Below are positions 1-8,220 of a stretch of DNA of 64,000 nt, in pieces. The translations under genes were made by a program, and so were the position numbers. The stretch's first letter is position 1. The number at the start of each line of letters is the position of its first letter. This DNA comes from an uncultured Oscillospiraceae bacterium. GTDB lineage: Bacteria; Bacillota; Clostridia; Oscillospirales; Oscillospiraceae. A model generated the notes under the pieces. The model worked only from the letters and a program-made list of their open reading frames with translations. It had not been told where the DNA came from and ran no database searches. The DNA is taken from assembly GCA_934646005.1 (NCBI GenBank), contig CAKUED010000004.1:1-64000 (forward strand), read 5' to 3'.

Positions 1-2
1 GC

Positions 3-86
3 TGGGAGCCCAAAGACCCGGCGCATCCGCCCAAGTTCTGCCCCGAGTGCGGAGACCCGTTTGACGACGGGGATCTGATCCGCTGA
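3..86 (+). CDS. C-terminal end of a zinc-ribbon protein (YdjI/SPFH-like), partial
   Basis: Only the last 27 codons are inside the window; they are open in the third frame and stop at TGA. The tail reads KFCPECGDPFDDGDLI, a C-terminal zinc-ribbon half with a Cys-x-x-Cys pair. Such a tail is typical of the SPFH/'virion core protein' family (B. subtilis YdjI). The next two genes are YdjG- and YdjH-like, the same neighbourhood as the Bacillus ydjGHI cluster, which is the main reason for the assignment. The upstream part is not visible, so the SPFH domain is an inference. Confidence 0.55.
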   Translation, partial: WEPKDPAHPPKFCPECGDPFDDGDLIR

Positions 87-109
87 CAGACTGAAAAGGA
101 GAGGACGAG

Positions 110-1225
110 ATGGCAGATCAAGTAACCAATTATCAATGTCCGGCGTGTACCGGCCCGCTGCATTACGCGGCGGCGTCCGGCAAGCTGGAATGCGAATACT
201 GCGGCTCGGCATACGACGTCGCGGAGATCGAAAAGCTGTATGCCGAAAAGGAAAAGCAGGCTGCCGCCGCGCAGAAGGCGGCGGAGCAGCAGGCACAGAC
301 GGAGGACGATGCGTGGGATGAGTCGGCGCTGAACGGCGATTGGGGCAGCGAGGCGGCGTCCATGCGCGCGTATAACTGCCCGTCGTGCGGCGCGGAGCTG
401 ATGTGCGACGAATCGACCGCCGCCACATCCTGCCCTTACTGCGGCAACCCCACGGTCGTGCCCGGTCAATTCTCCGGGATGCTGCGGCCGGAGTATGTGA
501 TCCCCTTCAAGCTCACGAAGGACGAAGCTGTTAAGGCGCTGAAGCAGCACTACAAGGGTAAGCCCTTCCTGCCGCGCACCTTCAGCGACAGCAACCACAT
601 CGAGAAGATCCAGGGCGTGTATGTACCGTTCTGGCTGTTTGACGGCAAGGCGGAGGGCGACGCGCAGTACCACGCCACGATCAGCCACAGCTACCGGCAC
701 GGCGATTATGAGATCACCGAAACGCAGCACTTCCGCGTGGCGCGCGCCGGCTCGCTGGCGTTTGAAAAAGTGCCGGTGGATGCGTCCAGCAAAATGCCGG
801 ACGATCATATGGATTCCATTGAGCCGTTCGACTACAAGGAATTCAAGCCGTTCTCCACAGCGTACCTGCCGGGCTTTTTGGCGGATAAGTACGACGTGAC
901 GGTGGAGGATTGCCAGGAGCGCGCCGATACGCGCTGCGTAAAAACGCTGGAGAACGCCCTGCGTGACACCGTCACGGGCTATGGGAGCTGCGCCCAGACC
1001 GGGCAGCAGTTCCATATCAAGCGCGGCAAGGTGCACTACGCGCTGCTGCCGGTGTGGCTGCTGAGCACAAAGTGGAAGGGGAAGGACTTCCTGTTTGCCA
1101 TGAACGGGCAGACCGGGAAAATGGCGGGCGATCTGCCCGTGGATCGCGGTAAGTTCTGGGGCACGTTCTTCGCCATTGCCGGCGCGCTCAGCGTGATCGG
1201 CTCGGCGGTCGTTCTTCTGCTGTGA
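110..1225 (+). CDS. TFIIB-type zinc-ribbon membrane protein (YdjG-like)
   Basis: 371 residues with two zinc ribbons: Cys10/13 with Cys28/31, and Cys90/93 with Cys108/111. Between them is a low-complexity Ala/Gln/Glu linker. The middle (about 120-340) is a beta-rich domain of unknown role, and the C-terminus carries one hydrophobic segment (about 345-370), so the protein is probably tail-anchored with the ribbons in the cytoplasm. An AGGAGAGGA ribosome site precedes the ATG. It follows the zinc-ribbon/SPFH-like gene by 23 bases and is followed by a TPM-domain gene, matching the YdjG-YdjH-YdjI grouping. The family is known from stress-linked membrane clusters, but its biochemical role is not established. 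Confidence 0.75.
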   Translation: MADQVTNYQCPACTGPLHYAAASGKLECEYCGSAYDVAEIEKLYAEKEKQAAAAQKAAEQQAQTEDDAWDESALNGDWGSEAASMRAYNCPSCGAELMCDESTAATSCPYCGNPTVVPGQFSGMLRPEYVIPFKLTKDEAVKALKQHYKGKPFLPRTFSDSNHIEKIQGVYVPFWLFDGKAEGDAQYHATISHSYRHGDYEITETQHFRVARAGSLAFEKVPVDASSKMPDDHMDSIEPFDYKEFKPFSTAYLPGFLADKYDVTVEDCQERADTRCVKTLENALRDTVTGYGSCAQTGQQFHIKRGKVHYALLPVWLLSTKWKGKDFLFAMNGQTGKMAGDLPVDRGKFWGTFFAIAGALSVIGSAVVLLL

Positions 1226-1239
1226 AAGGGGGTAGCAAA

Positions 1240-2022
1240 ATGAAACGTAAACTGATCTGTCTGTCCTTGGCGCTTATCTTGCTGCTCTGCACGGCAACGC
1301 TCGTGCTCGCGGCGGATGAGGCGCAGCTTCCGTATGTCACCGATGCTGCGGGGCTTCTGACGCCGGAGGAGGCAGCGGACCTTGAGAGCATGGCGCAGAG
1401 CGTCTCGAAGCAGTACGGCTGCGGTGTGTATGTGGTCACAGTGGACGACTATACGGACTTTGATACGCGCGGCGTTTATGAGGCGACCTACGGCATTTAC
1501 CATCAGTATTCCCTTGGCGAGGGGGATGACCGCAACGGCGCGATGCTGCTGCTGAGTATGCGCGAGCGCGACTGGGCGACGTTCTTCTACGGTCCGAGGG
1601 CGGAGTATGCCTTTGACGCCTACGGTCAGGAGGAGCTGGAGGACGCGTATCTCGACTACTTCCGCGACAATGACTGGTACGGCGGCTTTGCGGGCTATAT
1701 TAACGAGTGCGGGCGCTATCTGGAGCTCGCGGCACAGGGCACGCCCGTACGGAGAAGCCCTGTTGGGGCGATCCTCATCGTGGTGCTGGTCTCCTGCCTG
1801 ATCGCGCTGATCGTGTGTATGATCCTGCGCGGCAAGATGAAGTCGGTCGCCAAAAAAACGGAGGCGGGCAGCTATGTCAGCGCCGCCGGGCTTTCGCTCA
1901 CGCGGCGGGAGGATCAATATACGCACACCACAACGACCCAGCGTAAGATCGAAAGCAGTTCGTCCAGCGGCAGCTCCAGCGAATCGGGCGGCGGCGGCAG
2001 CGGACGCAGTGGAAAGTTCTAA
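1240..2022 (+). CDS. TPM-domain membrane protein (YdjH/YgcG-like)
   Basis: 260 residues. The ATG at 1240 is preferred over an in-frame GTG at 1222, because AAAGGGGG sits at the right distance before the ATG and the peptide then starts with a clean signal sequence (about 1-24). The TPM domain (formerly TPM_phosphatase) covers about 30-150, with the typical 'YVTDAAGLLTPEEA' opening. One transmembrane helix lies near 172-195. The tail is low-complexity Ser/Gly ending in SGRSGKF, as in YgcG proteins with secreted Gly-rich ends. The gene overlaps the upstream mRNA closely and probably shares its operon. The activity of the TPM domain in bacteria is uncertain. Confidence 0.75.
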   Translation: MKRKLICLSLALILLLCTATLVLAADEAQLPYVTDAAGLLTPEEAADLESMAQSVSKQYGCGVYVVTVDDYTDFDTRGVYEATYGIYHQYSLGEGDDRNGAMLLLSMRERDWATFFYGPRAEYAFDAYGQEELEDAYLDYFRDNDWYGGFAGYINECGRYLELAAQGTPVRRSPVGAILIVVLVSCLIALIVCMILRGKMKSVAKKTEAGSYVSAAGLSLTRREDQYTHTTTTQRKIESSSSSGSSSESGGGGSGRSGKF

Positions 2023-2042
2023 GGAAGTACATGGTTTTTACG

Positions 2043-2073
2043 AATACTCTGCCGCGAGCTGCGGCAGAGTATT
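2043..2073 (+). terminator. Perfect 13-bp hairpin after the TPM gene
   Basis: AATACTCTGCCGC pairs perfectly with GCGGCAGAGTATT across a 5-base loop, 20 bases after the TPM stop. The following bases are only moderately T-rich, so it may be a weak terminator or an mRNA-stabilising stem before the hydrolase gene. Confidence 0.45.
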
Positions 2074-2092
2074 CTTAGAATGGGGGAAAGGT

Positions 2093-3193
2093 ATGTCGGA
2101 CTTATTTACTTATCTCGACTGGCGGGGCGATCTGACGTTTTCGGAGCGCGCCCTCAATCCCATTGACGGCGTGATCCTGGCGCGGGCGGCGTATTTTCCC
2201 TATGCAAAAATTTTAACGCCCGGCGATATGCGTGGGATGCGCCTTGCGGACGCGGCGCGGGCATTTGAGGCTTTGGAAAATTTGCCGCAGATCGTTCTGC
2301 GCGCGGACGATGTGCGCCTCATCGCGGCGCTGCGCGAAAGCGCGCGGTTTGCGGAGCTGATGGTCTGCGCCTACGCCGACGAGCTGGACGCGCCGACGCA
2401 GACGCAGTTTTCCGCCGTCACGTTCATCCTGCCGGACGGCGCGCGCGTCGTCTCCTTCCGGGGCACGGACAGCACGCTCATCGGCTGGAAAGAGGACTTT
2501 AACATGGGCTTTGTCTGCCCTGTCCCGGCGCAGACGCTTGCCGTTTCGTATCTGGAGGACATCGCGGCGCGCGCGCCGGACGCGCCGCTGTATGTGGTCG
2601 GGCACTCCAAGGGCGGCAATCTCGCGGTGTACGCCGCGGCGTTCTGCCGTGAGGACGTGCAGCCGCGCATTCGCACGGTGTATAACTACGACGGTCCGGG
2701 CTTTGACCAGACCGTTCTGGCGCGGGATGGCTACCGCCGCATCCGTGATCGGGTGCGCACCTATGTGCCGCAGTCGTCCGTTGTGGGGATGCTGCTGGGG
2801 CATGAGGAGGAATATGTGATCGTCCACAGCACGCAGAGCGGGCTGATGCAGCACGACACCTACTCCTGGCAGGTCGAGCCGCACGGCTTTTCGTGTCTGG
2901 AAACCGTGGATAACGGCAGCCGCTTCATCGACTTTACGCTCAAGGCGTGGCTTGCGGATATGAGTCTTGCCCAGCGCGAGGCGTTTGTGGACGCCGTTTA
3001 CAACATCCTGACCGAAACGCACGCGCGCACGCTGCACGAGATGGGGGAAAAGTGGTTTACGAGCGCCCTGAGCATGGTGCGCTCGTACCAAAACCTCGAC
3101 GATGAGACCCGCCGCGCCGTCACGCAGGCGCTGACGCTGCTGATGAAGAGCGCAAAAAGCGGGCTGACACAGGTTTTGCAGAAAAGCGAATAA
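2093..3193 (+). CDS. DUF2974 (Mbeg1-like) alpha/beta-hydrolase
   Basis: 366 residues. The ATG at 2093 follows GGGGGAAAGG at good spacing; longer in-frame extensions run back into the upstream gene and are not credible. The sequence has the lipase-like nucleophile elbow GHSKGG (Ser172) in a hydrolase fold, with 'FRGTDSTLIGWKEDFNM' and 'NYDGPGFD' as in the DUF2974 family common in gut Firmicutes. No signal peptide is visible, so it is probably cytoplasmic. The C-terminal 80 residues are helical. The substrate is unknown. It ends at a strong bidirectional terminator shared with the converging glycosylase gene. Confidence 0.8.
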   Translation: MSDLFTYLDWRGDLTFSERALNPIDGVILARAAYFPYAKILTPGDMRGMRLADAARAFEALENLPQIVLRADDVRLIAALRESARFAELMVCAYADELDAPTQTQFSAVTFILPDGARVVSFRGTDSTLIGWKEDFNMGFVCPVPAQTLAVSYLEDIAARAPDAPLYVVGHSKGGNLAVYAAAFCREDVQPRIRTVYNYDGPGFDQTVLARDGYRRIRDRVRTYVPQSSVVGMLLGHEEEYVIVHSTQSGLMQHDTYSWQVEPHGFSCLETVDNGSRFIDFTLKAWLADMSLAQREAFVDAVYNILTETHARTLHEMGEKWFTSALSMVRSYQNLDDETRRAVTQALTLLMKSAKSGLTQVLQKSE

Positions 3194-3195
3194 AG

Positions 3196-3232
3196 AAATT
3201 GCCGCATCCAAGCCGGATGCGGCAATTTTTAT
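3196..3232. terminator. Bidirectional terminator between converging genes
   Basis: A 14-bp perfect stem (AAATTGCCGCATCC with its complement), a 5-base loop, and T tracts on both strands. It serves the hydrolase on the plus strand and overlaps the stop codon of the minus-strand glycosylase gene. Confidence 0.85.
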
Positions 3233-3717
3233 AAGTAATTTAAGATCACGCGCCACGCCTCCGTCAGGCGATCGAGCGACCACGCGGCGTTCGCCGGACT
3301 GGTGGACGGGAGCTGCGCAGCGGCAAAGCCTGTTTGTTCCGCGAGATGCTTCTGATAAAGCGAGAACGCGGACGCGCCGTTGCAGAATACCGCGCGGATG
3401 GGTGCTGCCGCAAAGATCGGCGACAGGTCGTTTGCCAGCGCGCCGCGGATGCTGCTGTCGCTCGAACCCTGAATGTCACAGCTTGCGATCACGTCCCACA
3501 GCGCAATGTGGCGCGCGTGCAGCAGGGCTGATTTTTCGTCGATCGTCTGCGGTACGGGGCAGTCCAGCAGCCGCGCCAGCACGCGCCAGAAGCGGTTTTG
3601 CGGATGCCCGTAGAAAAACGACACCTCGCGCGACTTCACCGACGGGAACGAGCCGAGGATGAGCACGCGCGACTGCGCGTCATAAAGCGGCGGGAACGGG
3701 TGCTCCAGATGCTGCAT
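3229..3717 (-). CDS. DNA-deoxyinosine glycosylase (UDG superfamily)
   Basis: 162 residues in the uracil-DNA-glycosylase superfamily, closest in pattern to the hypoxanthine/deoxyinosine (family 6-like) members: 'RVLILGSFPSVKSR' near the N-terminus, 'FFYGHPQNRFW' and 'ALWDVIASCDIQGSSDSSI'. It would excise deaminated bases such as hypoxanthine from DNA. The chosen ATG overlaps the stop of the upstream aldolase gene (TGATG), indicating translational coupling. A longer in-frame extension lies inside the aldolase gene and is rejected. The gene ends within the convergent terminator. Confidence 0.85.
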   Translation of the reverse strand: MQHLEHPFPPLYDAQSRVLILGSFPSVKSREVSFFYGHPQNRFWRVLARLLDCPVPQTIDEKSALLHARHIALWDVIASCDIQGSSDSSIRGALANDLSPIFAAAPIRAVFCNGASAFSLYQKHLAEQTGFAAAQLPSTSPANAAWSLDRLTEAWRVILNYL

Positions 3718-4739
3718 CACAGCGCCGCCAGCGCCTCCTGCACGGCGGACGGCTCGGTCGCCCACGACGTGACGAACCGCGCAGCGGTGTGTGTCTCATC
3801 GACCTTGGCGGTAAACTCGCAGCCGAAGCGCTCCTGCACGGCGGCATACTGCGCATCGGTGAGAATGGGGAAGATCTGATTCGTCGGGGAGTTTACATAA
3901 AACTTGAAGCCCTTCTTTTTCAGCCCGTCCGCAAGCGTTTGTGCCTGCTCCACGGCGTGCCTGCCCATCGCCAGCCAGAGGTCGTTTTCAAAATACGCCA
4001 AGAACTGCACGCCCAGCAGCCGCCCCTTGGCGAGCATCGCCCCGTGCTGCTTCATCACGTTGCGGTAATGCGGCTTCAGTGCGTCGTTCACGATCACCAG
4101 CGCCTCGCCGAACAGCAGCCCGTTTTTTGTGCCGCCGATGTAAAACGCGTCGCAGAGCTGCGCAAAATCCTCCGGCGCAAGGTCGTTTCCCTCCGCCGCC
4201 AGCGCCTGCGCCAGGCGCGCGCCGTCCAAATACAGGTACAGCCCCAGCGCGCGGCAGGTCTCATGCAGTGCGGTCAGCTCGGATCTTGTGTAGATCGTGC
4301 CGAGCTCCGTGGAATCAGACACATACACCATGCGCGGCACGACCATGTGCCCATCGTCGCCGTCCAGATGCGCCTCTGCGATCGCGCGCACCGCGTCCGG
4401 CGTGAGCTTGCCGTCCGGCACGGCGGCGGAGAGCACCTTGTGCCCGCACGTCTCGACCGCGCCGGATTCGTGGACGTTGATGTGCCCCGTCGTCGCGGCG
4501 ATGACCGCCTCCCACGGGCGCAGCGCCGCCGCGATGAGCGCCTGATTTGTCGCCGTGCCGCCCACCATAAAATGTACGTCCGCCAGCGGACAGGCAAAGC
4601 GCGCGCGCACGGTCTGCGCCGCGCGGACGCAGTATTCGTCGCGTCCGTAGCCGCAGGTCGCCTCTGCGTTCGTGCGCACGAGCGCGTCTAAGATCTGCGG
4701 ATGCGCGCCCTCGGAATAGTCGTTGCGAAATGTTGCCAT
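3717..4739 (-). CDS. ltaE: Low-specificity L-threonine aldolase
   Basis: 340 residues, normal length for fold-type I PLP threonine/beta-hydroxy-amino-acid aldolases, which split L-threonine to glycine and acetaldehyde. Visible motifs are 'NDYSEGAHPQIL' at the start, 'FMVGGTATNQ', 'HINVHESGA' and the PLP-lysine segment 'FYIGGTKNGLLFGEA' near residue 200. It starts 3 bases after the end of the flippase gene and is translationally coupled to the glycosylase gene downstream, so the three form a minus-strand operon. No regulatory site is apparent immediately upstream. The substrate range cannot be read from sequence. Confidence 0.88.
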   Translation of the reverse strand: MATFRNDYSEGAHPQILDALVRTNAEATCGYGRDEYCVRAAQTVRARFACPLADVHFMVGGTATNQALIAAALRPWEAVIAATTGHINVHESGAVETCGHKVLSAAVPDGKLTPDAVRAIAEAHLDGDDGHMVVPRMVYVSDSTELGTIYTRSELTALHETCRALGLYLYLDGARLAQALAAEGNDLAPEDFAQLCDAFYIGGTKNGLLFGEALVIVNDALKPHYRNVMKQHGAMLAKGRLLGVQFLAYFENDLWLAMGRHAVEQAQTLADGLKKKGFKFYVNSPTNQIFPILTDAQYAAVQERFGCEFTAKVDETHTAARFVTSWATEPSAVQEALAAL

Positions 4740-4742
4740 CGT

Positions 4743-6317
4743 TTAGCCTTCTCTCCTTGGTTTTGAGGATATTTTAGGAGAATGCGGCGGAAAAGTCAAG
4801 GTTTTCGCCCCTAGCATATGGCGCAGCCAAAGCTGCTCCTGTGCGCCAATGAGCCCCGTCCAGCGCAAAAACGGCAGGAACACCAGCAGGAAAAATCCGC
4901 AGCTCACCAGCACATACGGCAGGTCCGGCAGCATCACGGGCACGCACAGGCTCGCGCCCATGCCGCACAGCACGCACAGCGCCGTTTTGCACAAAAACGC
5001 GAGCTGCGGCGTGTGGTGCGTCAGCCGCAGCAGCAGCCGCAGGCTAAGGTAGAAATTCACCAAATGCGTGAGGATAAAGCTCACCTGATACCCCACGATG
5101 CCGCAGCGCGGCAGCAGCACATATAAAAGCACTGCGTCCAGCGCTGCCGTGATGGTGTTGTACCGCACGCAGGCGACCTGCTGCCCCAGCCCCTTGCACA
5201 TCCCGTCCACGATGGCGTCGAGATATAAAAACACCGCCATCGGCGCGAACTGCCGCAGGTAAAAGCCGACCGTCTCACGGTGATAAAGAAGCCTTCCGAG
5301 CTGCGGCGCGAGCAGAAATAGCAGCGCGGCGACGCTCGCCGCGTATAAGAGCGCCGCGCGCAGGCACTTTTCGGTCAGATGCCGGACGCGGATACGCGAC
5401 CCGGCGGCGCTGCACCGCGCCAGCTCCGGCACAAGCAGCTCCGAGAGCACAAAAATGATAGCGGCAGGGAACATAAGGATAGGGAACACCATGCCGCAGA
5501 TCGTGCCGTACACCGCCATGGATGCACTCGCATTGCCGCTGTGTCGCGCCAGCCCGTGCGGGATCAGGAACTGCTCCAGCAGCGCCAGCCCCGCCCGCAG
5601 ATACGCGCTCAGCGCCAGCGGGATACAGAGCTTTCGCAGGCGGCTGCCAAGTCTCAGCCCGCGCGCGGGCGCGCCGAGTGATGGTAGGTCGCGGCGGTAG
5701 AGGTGCAGCAGCCACAAAAGCGCCAGCGCTGAGGATACGCCGCCGCCGAGCAGGATCGCGCAGCACGCGCGCGATGTGTCGCCCCGCGCCCAGAAGCGCA
5801 GCAGCAGAAACGTCGCCGCAAGCGATGCCAGCCGCTCCGCGACCTCCACCGTGACAAGCCGCCGAATTTTGCCGCACGCGGTAAAATAGCCGCTCACGAT
5901 GGCGATCAGGCAGTCGAGCGGCAGCGTCAGCGCGCAGCAGCGCAGCCCCGCGGCGGCGCGCGGATCGTGGATGAAGCGCTCGGCGATGGGCAGCGAAAAG
6001 CCGTACAGCGCCGCTGCCGCGGCGCAGGAGATGACGCTCCCGCACGCGAGGCACAGCCGCATCGCCCGCCGCACGCCGCCGGGGCGGTTTTTGCCGTGCT
6101 CCTCGGCGCAAAGATACATCGCCGCCGTGCGCAGCCCCGCCAGCCCCACCGTCATGGCAAACGACCCGACGGTCAGGATGAGCTGCAGCAGCCCGATCCC
6201 GCCCGCGCCGATCTGCCCGGAGAGATAGATCTGAAACAGCATCGAAACGCCGCGCAGCAGCAGATTTACGCCCGTCAGCAGCAGCGCGTTTTGTAAGATC
6301 GACCGCCCGTCCCGCAA
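4743..6317 (-). CDS. SpoVB/MurJ-like polysaccharide flippase (MATE/MOP family)
   Basis: About 524 residues with 12-14 hydrophobic segments and the N-terminal pattern 'ILQNALLLTGVNLLLRGVSMLFQIYLS' of stage V sporulation protein B/oligosaccharide flippases. It probably moves lipid-linked cell wall precursors across the membrane, possibly in spore cortex synthesis. I chose the TTG at 6317 because GGGGGTGA precedes it at 4-6 bases and the family N-terminus begins there. An in-frame ATG at 6335 and a longer form to 6428 lack ribosome sites and run into the TrpB2 stop region. Part of the ribosome site lies in the 3' arm of the hairpin at 6324-6350, which could affect translation. Confidence 0.8.
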   Translation of the reverse strand: MRDGRSILQNALLLTGVNLLLRGVSMLFQIYLSGQIGAGGIGLLQLILTVGSFAMTVGLAGLRTAAMYLCAEEHGKNRPGGVRRAMRLCLACGSVISCAAAAALYGFSLPIAERFIHDPRAAAGLRCCALTLPLDCLIAIVSGYFTACGKIRRLVTVEVAERLASLAATFLLLRFWARGDTSRACCAILLGGGVSSALALLWLLHLYRRDLPSLGAPARGLRLGSRLRKLCIPLALSAYLRAGLALLEQFLIPHGLARHSGNASASMAVYGTICGMVFPILMFPAAIIFVLSELLVPELARCSAAGSRIRVRHLTEKCLRAALLYAASVAALLFLLAPQLGRLLYHRETVGFYLRQFAPMAVFLYLDAIVDGMCKGLGQQVACVRYNTITAALDAVLLYVLLPRCGIVGYQVSFILTHLVNFYLSLRLLLRLTHHTPQLAFLCKTALCVLCGMGASLCVPVMLPDLPYVLVSCGFFLLVFLPFLRWTGLIGAQEQLWLRHMLGAKTLTFPPHSPKISSKPRREG

Positions 6318-6323
6318 AGAATC

Positions 6324-6350
6324 ACCCCCGTCCATTCTATGGACGGGGGT
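6324..6350 (-). terminator. GC-rich hairpin between TrpB2 and the flippase gene
   Basis: ACCCCCGTCCA pairs perfectly with its complement across a 5-base loop. There is no real T tract on the minus strand. Its 3' arm contains the GGGGGT that would serve as ribosome site for the flippase gene, so it may attenuate translation as much as transcription. Confidence 0.4.
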
Positions 6351-6393
6351 AGACGAGTATGAAGAAAGCCTGCCATCAGGGAAGGGGTGACGC

Positions 6394-7776
6394 TTATTCC
6401 TGCCCGGGAACGTGCGGCAGCTTTGCAAAGCTGGCTTCCAGCTCCGCGTCGGTGGGGATGTAATCGCTCATCTCACCGTTGTTGAACTTTTCGTAAGCCA
6501 CGAGGTCAAAATAGCCCGTGCCCGTCAGACCGAACACGATGGTCTTTTCCTCGCCGGTCTCGCGGCACTTGAGCGCCTCATCAATCGCGGCGCGGATGGC
6601 GTGGCTCGATTCCGGCGCGGGCAGGATGCCCTCCACGCGGGCGAATAGCTCCGCTGCCTCAAAGACCTTCGTCTGCTCCACGGCGACAGCCTCCATATAG
6701 CCGTCGTGATAGAGCTGCGAGAGGATGCTGCTCATGCCGTGATAGCGCAGACCGCCGGCGTGGTTCGGCGCGGGGATAAAGCTGCTGCCGAGCGTATACA
6801 TCTTGGCAAGCGGGCAGACCATGCCGGTGTCGCAGAAGTCGTAGGCAAACCGCCCGCGCGTGAAGCTGGGGCAGGAGGCGGGCTCGACGGCAATGATGCG
6901 GTAGTCGCGCTCCCCGCGCAGCTTTTCGCCCATAAACGGCGAGATCAGACCGCCCAGATTGCTGCCGCCGCCGGCGCAGCCGATGATGATGTCCGGCACG
7001 ATGCCGTATTTGTCCAGCGCCGCCTTGGTTTCCAGTCCAATGACGCTCTGATGCAGCAGCACCTGGTTGAGGACGCTGCCCAGAACATAGCGGTAGCCCG
7101 GCGTGGACGTGGCGACTTCCACAGCCTCGGAAATGGCGCAGCCGAGCGAGCCGGTCGTGCCCGGATGCTCCGCCAGAATTTTGCGCCCGATCGCCGTGGT
7201 ATCGGACGGCGAGGGCGTCACGCTCGCGCCGTAGGTGCGCATGACCTCGCGCCGGAACGGCTTCTGCTCGTAGCTCACCTTGACCATATACACCTTGCAG
7301 TCCAGCCCCAGGTACGCGCACGCCATGGACAGCGCTGTACCCCACTGACCCGCGCCGGTCTCGGTGGTCACGCCCTTGAGCCCCTGCTGCTTGGCGTAAT
7401 ACGCCTGCGCGATGGCGGAGTTCAGCTTGTGCGAGCCGGAGGTGTTGTTGCCCTCAAATTTATAATAAATTTTCGCAGGTGTTTGCAGCTTTTTTTCCAG
7501 ACAGTATGCCCGCACCAGCGGCGACGGACGGTACATCTTGTAAAAATCGCGGATCTCCTGCGGGATGGGGATCTCCCGGTTGTCGTTATCCAGCTCCTGC
7601 CGGATCAGCTCATCGCAGAATACGGGACGCAGATCGTCATAGCCCATCGGCTGTCCCGTGCCGGGGTTCAGCAGCGGCGCAGGCTTATTTTTCATGTCCG
7701 CACGGACGTTATACCAGCTCTTCGGCATCTCATTTTCAGAAAGATAGATCTTGTACGGGATTTGTTCGGTAGACAT
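6394..7776 (-). CDS. trpB2: TrpB-like pyridoxal-phosphate enzyme (TrpB2)
   Basis: 460 residues, longer than classical TrpB (about 400), with the TrpB2-type opening 'YKIYLSENEMPKSWYNVRADM'. PLP-binding features are 'NNTSGSHKLNSA' (the lysine), 'TETGAGQWGTALS' and the phosphate loop 'CAGGGSNLGG'. TrpB2 enzymes condense indole (or phosphoserine in some cases) to tryptophan and often stand alone without TrpA, as here. The ATG at 7776 follows AAGGAG at 9 bases; an upstream in-frame TTG is too close to it. Expression is under the T-box leader described separately, which points to control by uncharged tRNA-Trp. Confidence 0.92.
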   Translation of the reverse strand: MSTEQIPYKIYLSENEMPKSWYNVRADMKNKPAPLLNPGTGQPMGYDDLRPVFCDELIRQELDNDNREIPIPQEIRDFYKMYRPSPLVRAYCLEKKLQTPAKIYYKFEGNNTSGSHKLNSAIAQAYYAKQQGLKGVTTETGAGQWGTALSMACAYLGLDCKVYMVKVSYEQKPFRREVMRTYGASVTPSPSDTTAIGRKILAEHPGTTGSLGCAISEAVEVATSTPGYRYVLGSVLNQVLLHQSVIGLETKAALDKYGIVPDIIIGCAGGGSNLGGLISPFMGEKLRGERDYRIIAVEPASCPSFTRGRFAYDFCDTGMVCPLAKMYTLGSSFIPAPNHAGGLRYHGMSSILSQLYHDGYMEAVAVEQTKVFEAAELFARVEGILPAPESSHAIRAAIDEALKCRETGEEKTIVFGLTGTGYFDLVAYEKFNNGEMSDYIPTDAELEASFAKLPHVPGQE

Positions 7777-7817
7777 ACTCAAAATCTCCTTTTGCTATAT
7801 TTGCAGCCTGCGGGCAT

Positions 7818-8125
7818 TTTGGGTATAAAAAATGACCCTCATCCCACAAACCCACTTGCGCGGTTTTGTTGGGACAAAGGTTTGAAGCCTCTGCGGTGCC
7901 ACCCAAATTGACGATCACTCGTCCGCTCTGCGGCGTGCCGATACACGCCTTTCCTTGATAACGGGGGAAAAGCCCGTCAAAGCCTACTGCGGACACCCGG
8001 TTCAGCCTGCCCTCGGCGGTCCATTCCGCAAAAACACACCCGCTGCCCTTGCACCGCCGGCAGCTCGCTGGGGGATGCGCACCTTCTGCGTACTCGTCCG
8101 CTTCACTGGTTTAAAGTCTTAACTT
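7818..8125 (-). promoter_or_regulatory. T-box leader, probably tRNA-Trp responsive
   Basis: The minus strand from the promoter to the TrpB2 gene carries the conserved T-box GGGTGGCACCGCA (7904..7892), which pairs with the tRNA acceptor end. It is followed by a hairpin built from GTCCCAACAAAACC and GGGTTTGTGGGA and a run of six T (7832..7827), the terminator side. In the descending arm of Stem I, GGAA-UGG-A (UGG at 8023..8021) has the layout of a specifier loop, and UGG is the tryptophan codon. That fits the tryptophan-making enzyme downstream. The exact Stem I fold was not computed. Confidence 0.88.
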
Positions 8126-8131
8126 GAGCGT

Positions 8132-8160
8132 AGTTTACTCGCTCCAAGCCCAAATGTCAA
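8132..8160 (-). promoter_or_regulatory. Promoter of the T-box/TrpB2 transcript
   Basis: TTGACA (8160..8155), 17-base spacer, TAAACT (8137..8132): a near-consensus housekeeping promoter just upstream of the T-box leader. Confidence 0.85.
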
Positions 8161-8170
8161 GTGCTTTTTC

Positions 8171-8207
8171 AAAAAATTTTGCAGCCCGTGGAGTTTCCAC
8201 GGGCTGC
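8171..8207 (-). terminator. Terminator after the membrane-protein gene
   Basis: A perfect 12-bp GC-rich stem (GCAGCCCGTGGA and its complement) with a 3-base loop. It is followed on the minus strand by a T-rich run, 14 bases after the stop of the membrane-protein gene. Confidence 0.85.
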
Positions 8208-8220
8208 CGAAAATCAAAAA

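Noticed and set aside
7736-7996. Open frame across the T-box region on the minus strand
   Set aside because: It crosses the T-box and terminator structures, has no ribosome site and no family resemblance.
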